Shown here: positions 44,687 through 53,699 of the stretch, piece by piece
Numbering within the stretch: the first letter of the stretch is position 1
How the letters are laid out: each line of letters opens with the position of its first letter
Assembly (NCBI GenBank): GCA_016207515.1
Contig: JACQPN010000025.1
Span: 282,006 to 346,005 of the forward strand
DNA: 64,000 bases
Reading direction: 5' to 3'
Source: Euryarchaeota archaeon
Lineage (GTDB): Archaea > Thermoplasmatota > SW-10-69-26 > JACQPN01
Notes under the pieces: generated by a model
The model's input: the letters and a program-made list of their open reading frames with translations, nothing else
Database searches by the model: none
What the model was told of the DNA's origin: nothing
Made by a program: the position numbers and the translations under genes

Positions 44687-44853
44687 TGCCGCTCGACGCG
44701 ACGCTACCACCGAACCGGCGCTTCGGCAGGGGCGCGAACTTCTGCCAGCGCTGCGGACGAATGCCCGGCTTGGTCCGGAAATACAACCTGTACTTCTGCA
44801 GGCAGTGTTTCCGCGAGATCGCCCCGGACCTTGGATTCAAGAAATACAGCTAG
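44686..44853 (+). CDS. rps14: Ribosomal protein uS14 (zinc form)
   Basis: 55 residues. One zinc site: CQRCG and CRQCF 17 residues apart. The ATG overlaps the uL5 stop. Confidence 0.94.
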   Translation: MPLDATLPPNRRFGRGANFCQRCGRMPGLVRKYNLYFCRQCFREIAPDLGFKKYS

Positions 44854-44863
44854 AGGTGAAAAG

Positions 44864-45256
44864 ATGTCACTCAACGATCCACTCGCAGACGCCCTGACAC
44901 TCATCAAGAACGCCGAAAGGGTCGGCAAGATGGAGTGCGAAGTGAGGCCAGCCTCAAAGCTCATCGGGCGCGTGCTCAAGGTCATGAACGAGTCCGGGTT
45001 CATCGGCACGTTCGAATTCGTCGACGACGAGAAGTCCGGTATCTTCAAGGTGAACCTCATCGGCCACATCAACGACTGCGGCGTCATCAAGCCCCGTTTC
45101 AGCGTGAAGAGGACCGAGTTCGAGAAGTGGGAGGCCCGCTACTTGCCGGCCCGGAACTTCGGCGCGCTCATCCTCTCGACGACGGCGGGTGTCATGAGCC
45201 ATTACAACGCCAAGGAGCAGAACACCGGCGGCAAGCTCCTCGCATACGTCTACTAG
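44864..45256 (+). CDS. rps8: Ribosomal protein uS8
   Basis: 130 residues ([44 protein letters not shown] ... [31 protein letters not shown]). GAGGTGAAAAG precedes ATG 44864. Confidence 0.95.
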   Translation: MSLNDPLADALTLIKNAERVGKMECEVRPASKLIGRVLKVMNESGFIGTFEFVDDEKSGIFKVNLIGHINDCGVIKPRFSVKRTEFEKWEARYLPARNFGALILSTTAGVMSHYNAKEQNTGGKLLAYVY

Positions 45257-45265
45257 GTGACAAAC

Positions 45266-45802
45266 ATGGCAAGTGTCGAAGCAACCGAGAAAGTGAAGGT
45301 CCCGGACGGGGTCAACGTGACCATCGCGGGCCAAAAGGTCACTGTCAAGGGTCCAAAGGGCGAGCTCGTTCGCGAATTCGCCCACCCGCAGGTCACCCTC
45401 TCGAAAGAGGACGGCTCGATCGTGGTCCACGCGGAGTTCCCCCGCCGTCAAGTGAAGGCGGTCGTAGGGACCTGGGCGTCCCACATCCGGAACATGTGCA
45501 TGGGCGTCACAGAAGAGTACGAGTACAAGATGAAGATCGTGTACAGCCACTTCCCGATCAAGACGAAGATCGCCGGGACGACCTTCCTCATCGAGAATTT
45601 CCTCGGCGAGCGAACCGCCCGCAAGGCACCGATACTCCAGGGAGTGAAGGTCAACGTGGCGGCCGAGTGGATAACGATCACCGGCATCGACCTGGAAAGG
45701 GTAAGCCAGACGGCGGCGAACATCGAGCAGGCCTGCAAGATCCGGGACCGTGACCCGCGCGTCTTCCAGGACGGCATATACATCACGCAGAAGGGGAAGT
45801 GA
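45266..45802 (+). CDS. rpl6: Ribosomal protein uL6
   Basis: 178 residues, two L6 repeats (VPDGVNVTIAGQKVTVKGPKGELVREF; LQGVKVNVAAEWITITGIDLERVSQTAANIEQACKIRDRDPRVFQDGIYI). ATG 45266 has GGTGA upstream; GTG 45257 would start inside that signal. Confidence 0.94.
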   Translation: MASVEATEKVKVPDGVNVTIAGQKVTVKGPKGELVREFAHPQVTLSKEDGSIVVHAEFPRRQVKAVVGTWASHIRNMCMGVTEEYEYKMKIVYSHFPIKTKIAGTTFLIENFLGERTARKAPILQGVKVNVAAEWITITGIDLERVSQTAANIEQACKIRDRDPRVFQDGIYITQKGK

Positions 45803-45807
45803 AACCA

Positions 45808-46539
45808 ATGACCAAGGACGAGACGATCAAGAAGTTCAGCGAGATCCCCGGTGTTTCCAAGAAAACCGCTGAACACCTCTACGACGCGGGCTACCACACG
45901 GTGGAGAAGCTCAAGAAGGCGACGACATCGGAGCTCGAACAGATCGAGCACATCGGGCCGAAGACCGCCGCTGCGATCGTCGATGGTTTGAAGCACGTCG
46001 AAAAGCCCGCGGCGAAGGAAGAGATCAAGGTCGTGGAGAAGAAGAAGGAAAAACCCCCGGAGAAGGCCAAGAAGGCCAAAGAGGCGGCCCCTGAGAAACT
46101 AAAGGTGGTCGAAGAGAAGGAGGCTTACGTCGTCAAGGCGAAACCGGAGCTTTCCGATGCGACCGCGGCGGCGCTCCACCTTCGGAAGATCCAGGTGAGC
46201 CATCGGCCCTCGTTCAACAGGGACCAGATCTTCAGGTACAAGAAACTCAAGCATGTGTGGAGGAATCCCTCCGGCGTGTCGACCAAGCAGCGCCGCAACT
46301 ACCAATACAGGCCGCGTCAGCCGGCCATCGGCTACGGTAGCCCCGTTGCGGCGCGTGGATTGCACCCGTCCGGGTTCGAGGAGGTCCTGGTTCACAATGC
46401 CAAAGACCTCGTCGCTATCCGCCCGAAGACCCAGGCCGCCCGCATCGGCGGCGGCGTCGGGGCGCGAAAACGTGGCGTCATCGAGGCCGAGGCGAAGAAA
46501 CTCGGGATCCGCGTTCTCAACTCCAAGAGGGCGGCTTAG
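45808..46539 (+). CDS. rpl32e: Ribosomal protein eL32 with N-terminal helix-hairpin-helix domain
   Basis: 243 residues. Residues 1-60 are an HhH pair (FSEIPGVSKKTAEHLYDAGYHTVEKLKKATTSELEQIEHIGPKTAAAIVDGL). Residues about 65-115 form a Lys/Glu linker. The rest is eL32 (HRPSFNRDQIFRYKKLKHVWRNPSGVSTKQRRNYQYRPRQPAIGYGSPVAARGLHPSGFEEVLVHN). N-terminal HhH extensions occur in some euryarchaeal eL32 proteins. ATG 45808 is preferred over GTG 45799. Confidence 0.93.
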   Translation: MTKDETIKKFSEIPGVSKKTAEHLYDAGYHTVEKLKKATTSELEQIEHIGPKTAAAIVDGLKHVEKPAAKEEIKVVEKKKEKPPEKAKKAKEAAPEKLKVVEEKEAYVVKAKPELSDATAAALHLRKIQVSHRPSFNRDQIFRYKKLKHVWRNPSGVSTKQRRNYQYRPRQPAIGYGSPVAARGLHPSGFEEVLVHNAKDLVAIRPKTQAARIGGGVGARKRGVIEAEAKKLGIRVLNSKRAA

Positions 46540-47007
46540 ATGACCGATCTTCGCAACCAACGTCGCCTGGCTGCGGCCGTCCTAGGCTGCGGCGAGTCCC
46601 GTGTCTGGATCGACCCGCTGCGCTCCGACGAGGTCGCAGAGGCCGTGACAAGGCGGGACATCGCGACCCTCGTGGGCCGCGGCCTCATCAAGGCGCACCA
46701 GAAGAAGGGCGTCTCACGTTCCAGGGCGAACAAGATCCTCGCCCAGAAGCAGAAGGGACGAAGGCGGGGCCCGGGAACTCGTAAGGGCGCCAAGGGAAGC
46801 CAAGCGCGCGACCCCCGCAAGAAGCGGTGGATCAGGACCATCCGGGCGCTACGCGATGTCCTAAGCGACCTGCGCGAGACCAAGAAGATCGACGCGAAGA
46901 CCTACCGCGCCTACTACATGAAGGCGAAGGGCGGTGCTTTCAACTCGCGTAAGAACCTCCAATTCCACCTGCGCTCTGCAGGACATCTCAAGGAGGAACC
47001 GCAATGA
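46540..47007 (+). CDS. rpl19e: Ribosomal protein eL19
   Basis: 155 residues (LRNQRRLAAAVLGCGESRVWIDP, GRGLIKAHQKKGVSRSRANK, GKRKGTRKGAKG-like basic loop, long C-terminal helix). It directly abuts the eL32 stop. Confidence 0.94.
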   Translation: MTDLRNQRRLAAAVLGCGESRVWIDPLRSDEVAEAVTRRDIATLVGRGLIKAHQKKGVSRSRANKILAQKQKGRRRGPGTRKGAKGSQARDPRKKRWIRTIRALRDVLSDLRETKKIDAKTYRAYYMKAKGGAFNSRKNLQFHLRSAGHLKEEPQ

Positions 47008-47507
47008 CGGACGGACCCCGCTACAGGGTGCCCTTCAGGCGAAGGCGTGAAGGAAAAACGGACTACAAGAAGAGGTTGGCACTGCTCAAGAGCGGCAAGA
47101 CCCGCGTCGTCGTGCGCCGCAGCCTCCAGCGGGTGACCGTGCAGTTCGCGAACTACAGCGAGACGGGCGACGTCATCATTGCGACCGCCACATCCGTGGA
47201 CCTTAAGGGCCTCGGCTGGGACGGGGCGCCCACGAACACGCCGGCCGCGTACCTCGTCGGCCTTCTTGCCGGGAAGAGAGCGAGCGCCAAGAACGTCAAG
47301 GAAGGAGTCCTCGACATCGGGCGCCACAACCCGGTCCCCGGCAGCCGTGTGTTCGCCGCGCTCAAAGGCGTGGTCGACGCAGGGGTCGACGTCCCGCACG
47401 GTGAGAACATCCTCCCGGATGACGCCCGGATCGCGGGCGGCCACCTCGAAGGAAGCTCGACGGAGAAATTCAACGCCGTCAAGGCGAAGATCCAAGGTGA
47501 GGCCTGA
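47004..47507 (+). CDS. rpl18: Ribosomal protein uL18
   Basis: 167 residues, archaeal L18/L5e type ([50 protein letters not shown] ... [13 protein letters not shown]). It binds 5S rRNA. It overlaps eL19 by four bases. Confidence 0.94.
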   Translation: MTDGPRYRVPFRRRREGKTDYKKRLALLKSGKTRVVVRRSLQRVTVQFANYSETGDVIIATATSVDLKGLGWDGAPTNTPAAYLVGLLAGKRASAKNVKEGVLDIGRHNPVPGSRVFAALKGVVDAGVDVPHGENILPDDARIAGGHLEGSSTEKFNAVKAKIQGEA

Positions 47508-48184
47508 TGGCAGATTTCAGGGGACAGGAAGAACGGAACATCGCGGACTGGGTGCCGATAACGGAACTCGGCCGTAAGGTAAAGAGCGGCGAGATCACCA
47601 CCATGAGGCAGGCACTCCGGTCCGGATTGCCGCTTCGTGAACCGGAGATCGTCGACGTGCTCCTTCCCGGAACCGAGGACGAGGTCATCGACGTCAACAT
47701 GGTCCAACGCATGACCGACTCCGGTCGCAGGGTGCGCTTCAGGGTCGTCGCGGTGGTCGGCAACAAGGACGGGTACGTGGGCCTTGGCCTTTTCAAGGGC
47801 AAGGAGGTCGGACCCACGATCCGCAGGGCGATCGACGCGGCTAAACTCAACATGATAGAGGTCCGGCGCGGTTGCGGCTCCTGGGAATGCGGCTGCGGGA
47901 CGAGCCACACGGTGCCGTTCACCGTCGTCGGGAAGAGCGCTTCCGTCGAGATGCACTTCAGGCCGGCGCCGCGAGGCATCGGTCTTGCCACGGGTAACGT
48001 CGCCAAGCACGTTCTCCGCCTCGCCGGAGTCAAGGACGTCTGGGGTTTCGCCCGCGGGCAGACGAAGACCACCATCAACAGCGCGAAGGCCGCCTTCGAC
48101 GCCATGAAGAAATCGAGCGAGATGCGCGTTCGCGAAGAATCAAGGGCGAAACTCGGGATAATCGAGGGAAGTGTAGTGCAATGA
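47507..48184 (+). CDS. rps5: Ribosomal protein uS5
   Basis: 225 residues, archaeal S2e/S5 type ([74 protein letters not shown]). The TGATG overlap joins it to uL18. Confidence 0.95.
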   Translation: MADFRGQEERNIADWVPITELGRKVKSGEITTMRQALRSGLPLREPEIVDVLLPGTEDEVIDVNMVQRMTDSGRRVRFRVVAVVGNKDGYVGLGLFKGKEVGPTIRRAIDAAKLNMIEVRRGCGSWECGCGTSHTVPFTVVGKSASVEMHFRPAPRGIGLATGNVAKHVLRLAGVKDVWGFARGQTKTTINSAKAAFDAMKKSSEMRVREESRAKLGIIEGSVVQ

Positions 48185-48711
48185 GCCGAGCGACCGAGAT
48201 CAAGGAGAGGTCCACCGCGAAGGCCGCGAGGAAAGCCGCCTCGACGCCGGCGATGGCGATCGTGCGCATCCGTGGCACGGCCAGGATCCGTCATGACATC
48301 CGCATGACGATGGACCAGTTGAAGATCAACAGGCCGAACTACTGCGTGATCGTGCCCGTGAACGACTCGATGAACGGGATGCTCCACAAGGCGAAGGACT
48401 ACGTCGCATACGGCGAGGTCGACGCCCTCACGGTGGAAGCGCTCCTTTCGAGCCGGGGCCGCATCGAGGGGAACAAGCCTCTTACCGATGCGCACGTGGC
48501 CGCCAACTCCAAGTACAAGACCATCTCGGAGCTTGCAAAGGCCGTTGCCAAAGGCGAGACGCGCCTTGCCGAAGTCAAAGGCGCAAAACCCCTCTTCAGG
48601 CTCAGCCCGCCGCGCGGAGGCTTCGAGGGGAACAAGCGCCACTGGACCGTCGGCGGTTCCTTGGGCTACCGCGGGAAGGACATCAACGAACTCATCAAGC
48701 GAATGATCTAA
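48181..48711 (+). CDS. rpl30: Ribosomal protein uL30
   Basis: 176 residues, archaeal long form ([57 protein letters not shown] ... [16 protein letters not shown]). ATG 48181 overlapping the uS5 stop gives a 24-residue basic extension; ATG 48253 is the alternative start. Confidence 0.92.
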   Translation: MSRATEIKERSTAKAARKAASTPAMAIVRIRGTARIRHDIRMTMDQLKINRPNYCVIVPVNDSMNGMLHKAKDYVAYGEVDALTVEALLSSRGRIEGNKPLTDAHVAANSKYKTISELAKAVAKGETRLAEVKGAKPLFRLSPPRGGFEGNKRHWTVGGSLGYRGKDINELIKRMI

Positions 48712-48725
48712 GGAGGGAAACCGAA

Positions 48726-49451
48726 ATGGCCAAGAAGACCAACAGGACGCAAAGACTTCGCGGAAGCCGTACCCACGGTCGCGGCAAGAAACACGGTCGC
48801 GGCCCCGGCATGCGCGGCGGCGTCGGGAACGCGGGAGCCAGAAAGCACCGCAAGCTCTATTTCCAGAAGTATTTCCCCGAGCATTTCCTGAAGAACCGGG
48901 GATTCGTGCGGCCCGACGACGTCACCCACGTCAAGGGGACGATCGACGTGTGCGACCTCGACGAGAGGATAGCGACGTACGCAGGGCCAAGTAGCGACGG
49001 GACGTTCACGGTCGACCTGGCGCAGCACGGCGTCGACAAGCTCCTTGGAAGCGGCCAGGTGCGCCACAAGATAATGGTCACGGTAGGCGAGGCCACCCCC
49101 TCGGCCATGAAGAAGATCCAAGCCGCCGGCGGCCATGTCACGACCACGGTCGTCAAAGCCCCACCAAAAGAGAAGGCGAAACCATCCCCGCCTCCTGGCG
49201 GAAAACCTCCGAAGGGAGACTCGCCGAAGGAGAAACCGGCGAAGGGCGAAAAGAAGGCGAAACCCGAGGAAGCTCCGAAGGCCGAAGGTAAGGAGAAGGG
49301 CGGCGACTCGAAGCACAAGACCGACGAGACCGCGAAACCCGAGGGCGGTCCTCACGCCAAGGGAAAACACGAAGGCGGCGGGTGGAAGCCGAAGGGCGAA
49401 AAGCCCGGGAAGGCGAGCGACGCCAAATCGAAGAGGGAGAAGTCGAAGTAA
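48726..49451 (+). CDS. rpl15: Ribosomal protein uL15 with long charged C-terminal extension
   Basis: 241 residues. Residues 1-145 are archaeal L15 (RGSRTHGRGKKHGRGPGMRGGVGNAG, KNRGFVRPDDVTHVKGTIDVCDL). From about 147 to the end there are 95 residues of Lys, Pro, Glu, Gly and Ala without predicted fold, which roughly doubles the usual tail. GGAGGGAAACCG precedes the ATG. Confidence 0.93.
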   Translation: MAKKTNRTQRLRGSRTHGRGKKHGRGPGMRGGVGNAGARKHRKLYFQKYFPEHFLKNRGFVRPDDVTHVKGTIDVCDLDERIATYAGPSSDGTFTVDLAQHGVDKLLGSGQVRHKIMVTVGEATPSAMKKIQAAGGHVTTTVVKAPPKEKAKPSPPPGGKPPKGDSPKEKPAKGEKKAKPEEAPKAEGKEKGGDSKHKTDETAKPEGGPHAKGKHEGGGWKPKGEKPGKASDAKSKREKSK

Positions 49452-49536
49452 CAGGGTTAATAACGCGGGCGCGGATTAGCCGCCCGCCCATAAAGGGCGG
49501 CGCGTCGACGCGCCAACACCAACCGGGGAAACGCTG

Positions 49537-51096
49537 ATGGCGGACGAAAAGAAGAGCCTGCTCTACAAACTGGAACCCATCATCAAGAGGATGCCCGCCG
49601 TCCAGAAACCGGAGGGCCACGTCCATTTCCGCACGAAGATGAGTTGGACGGTCGTGGCGCTCATCGCGTACTTCGTCCTTGCAAACGTCCTCCTCTACGG
49701 CCTTGCCCCGGGCACCGTAGACGTGTTCCAGTCGTTCAGGGCCATCCTCGCGGGAGCCTCGGGTTCGCTCGTCCACCTAGGAATCGGACCCATCGTCACG
49801 GGTTCAATCATCATGCAGCTCTTCACGGGCGCGAAGATCATCAACCTCGATCTCACGAAGCCTGAGGACAAGTCCATCTACCAAGGGACACAGAAGGTCC
49901 TCGTCATAGTGATGATAATCGTCGAGGCGGTCCCGCAGGTCTACGGATTCCTGCGACCCGATGAGCTGCTCATATCGAACATCGGCCTCGATTGGGCGCG
50001 CTCCCTGATCATCATACAACTGGCACTCGGAAGCTACATCGTCTTCCTGATGGACGAGGTGGTCTCCAAATGGGGCATCGGGTCGGGCATATCGCTTTTC
50101 ATCGCGGCAGGTGTCTCCCAATCCATTTTCACGGGGGCCTTGTCGTGGCTTCCCACGACGACCGGCGTCATCTCCGTACAGAACCCGCCGGCGGGCACTA
50201 TCCCGAGGACAATCTACCTTCTCGACCAGATGTCGACCGCCCAACTCGTCGCAGGCGGCGGGTTCGAGCAGATCTTCCTCGAAGGGCAGAACAGCGCAGT
50301 CGCCTTCCTTTCGACGGTGCTCATCTTCGTTGTCGTGGTCTACGCGCAGTCGATGAAAGTCGAACTGCCGCTCGCCCACGGGAAGGTGCGCGGCGCGCGC
50401 GGGCGCTACCCGATCAAGCTGCTCTACGCGTCGAACATCCCCGTCATCCTCATGGCGGCGCTGCTTGCGAACGTGAACCTTGTGAGCCTTCTCCTTTGGT
50501 CTGGACCCCTCCAGAACCTTCCGCTAGTCGGCCACCAAGGATGGGTCGGCAGTTACGCCCCAGGCTCGACGAGTGCCATCAGCGGAGCGGCGTATTATTT
50601 CTCGCCGTTCGGCGGCGGGGGAAGCCAAGGTGCCTTGGAGACGTGGCTACTGCCGTTCCTCAACGAAGCGAGGTACGGGGCGGTGTTTGCCATCAGGGAA
50701 CCATGGCAGGTGATCGCCCATGTCCTCATCTACTGGCTTGCGATGGTGCTCGGGTCCATCATGTTCGCCAAGTTCTGGATCGAGACGACGAACATGGGCC
50801 CCAACGCAGTGGCCAAACAGATCCAGAAGAGCGGCATGCAGATACCCGGATTCCGCCGGGATCCTCGCATCGTGGAGCGCATACTGGAGCGATACATCCC
50901 GGTGGTCACGGTCATAGGCGGGTTCGCGGTCGGAGCCCTCGCGGCGACGGCAGATCTCCTCGGCACTCTGGGCGCGGCCTCCGGGACCGGCGTGTTGCTC
51001 ACCGTCGGCATCCTGCACCAGTTCTACGAACAGATCGCCAAGGAGCAGGTCATGGAGATGCATCCTGCCCTGCGAGGATTCTTTGGCGAAGGCTGA
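49537..51096 (+). CDS. secY: Preprotein translocase subunit SecY
   Basis: 519 residues, ten membrane segments. It is the protein-conducting channel. Marks: the plug region after TM1, IGPIVTGSIIMQLFTGAKIINLDL in TM2, FLMDEVVSKWGIGSGISLFIAAGVSQSI in TM4 and the cytoplasmic loop RGARGRYPIKLLYASNIPVIL. The end, QIAKEQVMEMHPALRGFFGEG, is family-like. The stop codon lies inside a hairpin (51087-51105). Confidence 0.96.
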   Translation: MADEKKSLLYKLEPIIKRMPAVQKPEGHVHFRTKMSWTVVALIAYFVLANVLLYGLAPGTVDVFQSFRAILAGASGSLVHLGIGPIVTGSIIMQLFTGAKIINLDLTKPEDKSIYQGTQKVLVIVMIIVEAVPQVYGFLRPDELLISNIGLDWARSLIIIQLALGSYIVFLMDEVVSKWGIGSGISLFIAAGVSQSIFTGALSWLPTTTGVISVQNPPAGTIPRTIYLLDQMSTAQLVAGGGFEQIFLEGQNSAVAFLSTVLIFVVVVYAQSMKVELPLAHGKVRGARGRYPIKLLYASNIPVILMAALLANVNLVSLLLWSGPLQNLPLVGHQGWVGSYAPGSTSAISGAAYYFSPFGGGGSQGALETWLLPFLNEARYGAVFAIREPWQVIAHVLIYWLAMVLGSIMFAKFWIETTNMGPNAVAKQIQKSGMQIPGFRRDPRIVERILERYIPVVTVIGGFAVGALAATADLLGTLGAASGTGVLLTVGILHQFYEQIAKEQVMEMHPALRGFFGEG

Positions 51097-51249
51097 AAGC
51101 CTTCGACAAAGATGAGATGACGAGCGAAGCAAAGTCATCGAAATCTTCGGCGAGGGATGTCCCGAGCCGAAAACGAGCGGGCGAGCAGCAGCGAGTCCGC
51201 GAAACCGAGGGCGGCGAACGCGCCGCCGAGGCGAGGTGACGAAGTCACC
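51087..51249. repeat. Array of four hairpins and degenerate direct repeats after secY
   Basis: Perfect stems: CGAAGGCT/AGCCTTCG with loop GAA (51087-51105, spanning the secY stop), GATGAC/GTCATC (51116-51139), GGCGGCG/CGCCGCC (51210-51227) and GGTGAC/GTCACC with loop GAA (51235-51249). A roughly 60-base segment from 51118 recurs in degenerate form from 51233; both contain TTCGGCGA and CCCGAGCCGA. There is no gene between 51097 and 51345. The first hairpin may stop or slow transcription of the ribosomal operon. Confidence 0.6.
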
Positions 51250-51304
51250 GAAGTGTTCGGCGAAGGCTAGACGGCCCGAGCCGATACCGAGCCCACAGTC
51301 TGGC

Positions 51305-51318
51305 GTAAACTATATTCG
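51305..51318 (+). promoter_or_regulatory. TATA box of adkA
   Basis: AAACTATATTC is about 30-40 bases upstream of ATG 51346, so this gene and those after it can be transcribed separately from secY. Confidence 0.55.
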
Positions 51319-51345
51319 TCTCATTCCATTGACCCTCGATATCCC

Positions 51346-51897
51346 ATGGGCGCGATCATCATCACCGGGGTCCCCGGCGTCGGCAAATCGACCGTGATCA
51401 ATGCGGCCGCCGAGTCCACGAAGATGCCGGTCGTCGTCTACGGGACGGTCATGTTCGAAGAGGCCTCGAAGCGCGGCCTTGCGAAGACCCGCGACGAGAT
51501 GCGGCTTCTCCCGCCCGAAACACAGCGCCAGATACAGGAATCGGCCGCTGTCTGGATCGCGACGCAAGGCGACGTCATCGTGGACACGCATTGCACCATC
51601 AAGACGCCAAAGGGCTACCTGCCAGGTATCCCCGAATGGGTGGCGACAGCGCTCAAACCCGACATGGTCATCCTTGTCGAGGCCACGCCGAAGGAGATCC
51701 TCGCCAGGAGGGCCAAGGACGCGAGCCGGCATCGTGACGCGGACGACGAGGCCTCCATCGCCTTGCATCAGGAGATCAACCGGGCGGCCGCATCGGCGAT
51801 CGCCACCCTGACCGGTGCCACGTTGAAGATCATCCACAACAAGGACGGCGCGGTAGAAGCGACGAAACGTCAGATCCTCGACGCGGTGGGTCGCTAG
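51346..51897 (+). CDS. adkA: Archaeal adenylate kinase
   Basis: 183 residues. It catalyses AMP + ATP to 2 ADP. The P-loop is GVPGVGKST. The archaeal AdkA pattern follows: VVYGTVMFEEASKRGLAKTRDEMRLLPPETQR, then VDTHCTIKTPKGYLPGIPEWVATALKPDMVILVEATP. Position after secY is standard in archaea. The stop abuts the next gene's GTG. Confidence 0.93.
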   Translation: MGAIIITGVPGVGKSTVINAAAESTKMPVVVYGTVMFEEASKRGLAKTRDEMRLLPPETQRQIQESAAVWIATQGDVIVDTHCTIKTPKGYLPGIPEWVATALKPDMVILVEATPKEILARRAKDASRHRDADDEASIALHQEINRAAASAIATLTGATLKIIHNKDGAVEATKRQILDAVGR

Positions 51898-53166
51898 GTG
51901 CCGCCGAAAAAGCGCGGCGACGGGCCCATCGGTCAAGCCCTCCTTTTTGTCGCGATCTCGGCGCTTTTGCTCACGATCCTCTTCCCGTCGGTGAACACGA
52001 CGGTCGGCAAGAACCTTGACCGCATCCTCAACCCGCTCATCGGTTTCGGCGGCCGCGAGCCTGCGCTCACGATACTCCTCGCTTCCGCCCTGATGGTGCT
52101 GATAACGACCGTGCTCAGACACTTCTTCATGGACTGGGCCCACATGGCGCGCGTCCAGGACGTGATGCGCGTCTATCAGGGCGAGCTCAAGACCGCCACG
52201 AAGGAGAACAACAAGTTCAAGATCAAGCAGCTTACCGACATGCAGCCCGAGATCATGAAGATGCAAGGCGAGATGTCGAGCTCGCAGCTCAAACCGATGC
52301 TTCTCACCATGGTGGTGATCATACCGACGTTCAGTTGGCTCTTCGCGTTTGTGACGGCGCCCGTCCCTCATGACGTGGCTTTGTCGCCCGACTCAGACCC
52401 GGTGGTGCTCATGGCCGTGGACAAGGACCTACTACATTTCGAGGCCGTAGGCTCCGGCAACGCTACCACGATCCAACCCTGGCAGCACACTGCATTGACC
52501 ATAGTGCCCGTCGAGTTCGATTTTGTGAAGGCAAAAGGAGGCGGGACCGCAGACGTCTCGAAAGGGGAGGCTCGCGTAGGAGTACTCGACGCGAAGGCGA
52601 CCAACCCGTTCAACCCGGTGGGGATAGCCCCTGTACAACTTCCGCCCGATGAATACGAGGTGACCATAAGCCAAAACGGGTTCCGCGTGAACCACGCGTC
52701 CTCGCTCGAGCGCGTCGAGGGCCGCTTCGCAAACCATTTCGGGCTCGTCCTCTTCGGCAACGAAACGACGCCTACGCGGGCCATGAAGTTGAACCCGGGC
52801 CCGGCCGCGAAAGTCACATTCCTCGAGAACGACACGGGCTACCTCGTCATCCCGCTCACCGAGGGCGAGGCGCTCGAGGGGACCGCACAAGTGACGTTCG
52901 CGAGCGCCGGGCGGACACAGACCGTGAACCTCACGGGGGCGAGCGCGTACTCGCTCTCACAGGGCGCGCCTCCGCTTACCCTACAACCTCATTCGATGTC
53001 CCTCCCGTGGGTCGGAGACTGGGACCTCCTCGGTGCGTGGTGGATCCTGCCACACTGGATCCTGTACTACTCGCTCACATCCATAGGCTTCGGGACGCTG
53101 GTCCAGAAGGGGCTGCGGCTCGCCGAGCACGCGGTCGTGAAGCGACGCGGAACGGAAGGTGGCTGA
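51898..53166 (+). CDS. DUF106/EMC3-like membrane insertase (Oxa1 superfamily) with inserted external domain
   Basis: 422 residues. TM1 and TM2 (about 10-30 and 55-75) are followed by the cytoplasmic coiled coil VMRVYQGELKTATKENNKFKIKQLTDMQPEIMKMQGEMSSSQLKPM and TM3. This is the arrangement of archaeal Ylp1/DUF106 proteins, which resemble YidC, EMC3 and TMCO1. Residues about 165-370 are a beta-rich external domain placed before the last helices (WWILPHWILYYSLTSIGFGTLVQKGLRL). Typical DUF106 proteins have about 170-210 residues, so this insertion doubles the size. Start GTG 51898. Confidence 0.87.
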   Translation: MPPKKRGDGPIGQALLFVAISALLLTILFPSVNTTVGKNLDRILNPLIGFGGREPALTILLASALMVLITTVLRHFFMDWAHMARVQDVMRVYQGELKTATKENNKFKIKQLTDMQPEIMKMQGEMSSSQLKPMLLTMVVIIPTFSWLFAFVTAPVPHDVALSPDSDPVVLMAVDKDLLHFEAVGSGNATTIQPWQHTALTIVPVEFDFVKAKGGGTADVSKGEARVGVLDAKATNPFNPVGIAPVQLPPDEYEVTISQNGFRVNHASSLERVEGRFANHFGLVLFGNETTPTRAMKLNPGPAAKVTFLENDTGYLVIPLTEGEALEGTAQVTFASAGRTQTVNLTGASAYSLSQGAPPLTLQPHSMSLPWVGDWDLLGAWWILPHWILYYSLTSIGFGTLVQKGLRLAEHAVVKRRGTEGG

Positions 53167-53699
53167 TGCTTGTGGCCATCGCGGGCCTTCCTGGAAGCGG
53201 TAAATCCACGGCGGCGCGGCTCGTCGCCAAGGAGCTCGGCGTACCTGCCGTCACGGCCGGGGAGATCTTCCGTGGCGAGGCCAGCCGCAGAGGGATGACG
53301 CTTCTCGAATTCAGTAAACTCGCGGAAGGCGACTTCGAGGTCGACAAGGCGCTCGACAAGGAGATGGAGAAGGTCATGCGCGCCGGCGACGCCGTCGTCG
53401 AAGGGCGCCTAGTCGCGTACGTAGCCCAATGGGCCCGACTCGATTGCCTGAAAGTCTGGCTCGAAGCGCCGCCCGAGGTCCGGGCAAAGCGCGTGGGGGG
53501 ACGCGACGACATGGAGAAGGCCGCCGCCGCGAAGGCGAACCGGACGCGTGAGGACTCCGAGGCCAGGCGCTACCGCGAGATCTATGGCATCGATATCCTC
53601 GATACCAAGATCTACGACATGAAGATCGACTCCTCGAAACACGGACCGGAACCGATCGCAGAACTCATTGTCAAGGAGGCCCGAGCAAGGTTTGCCTGA
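53166..53699 (+). CDS. cmk: Cytidylate kinase (archaeal type)
   Basis: 177 residues. It phosphorylates CMP/dCMP. The P-loop is GLPGSGKST. VTAGEIFRGEASRRGMTLLEFSKLAEGDFEVDKALD and VVEGRLVAYVA are family segments, and the lid has R-x-KR-x-GGRDD. The ATG overlaps the previous stop by one base; the 3' end overlaps truB slightly. Confidence 0.92.
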   Translation: MLVAIAGLPGSGKSTAARLVAKELGVPAVTAGEIFRGEASRRGMTLLEFSKLAEGDFEVDKALDKEMEKVMRAGDAVVEGRLVAYVAQWARLDCLKVWLEAPPEVRAKRVGGRDDMEKAAAAKANRTREDSEARRYREIYGIDILDTKIYDMKIDSSKHGPEPIAELIVKEARARFA

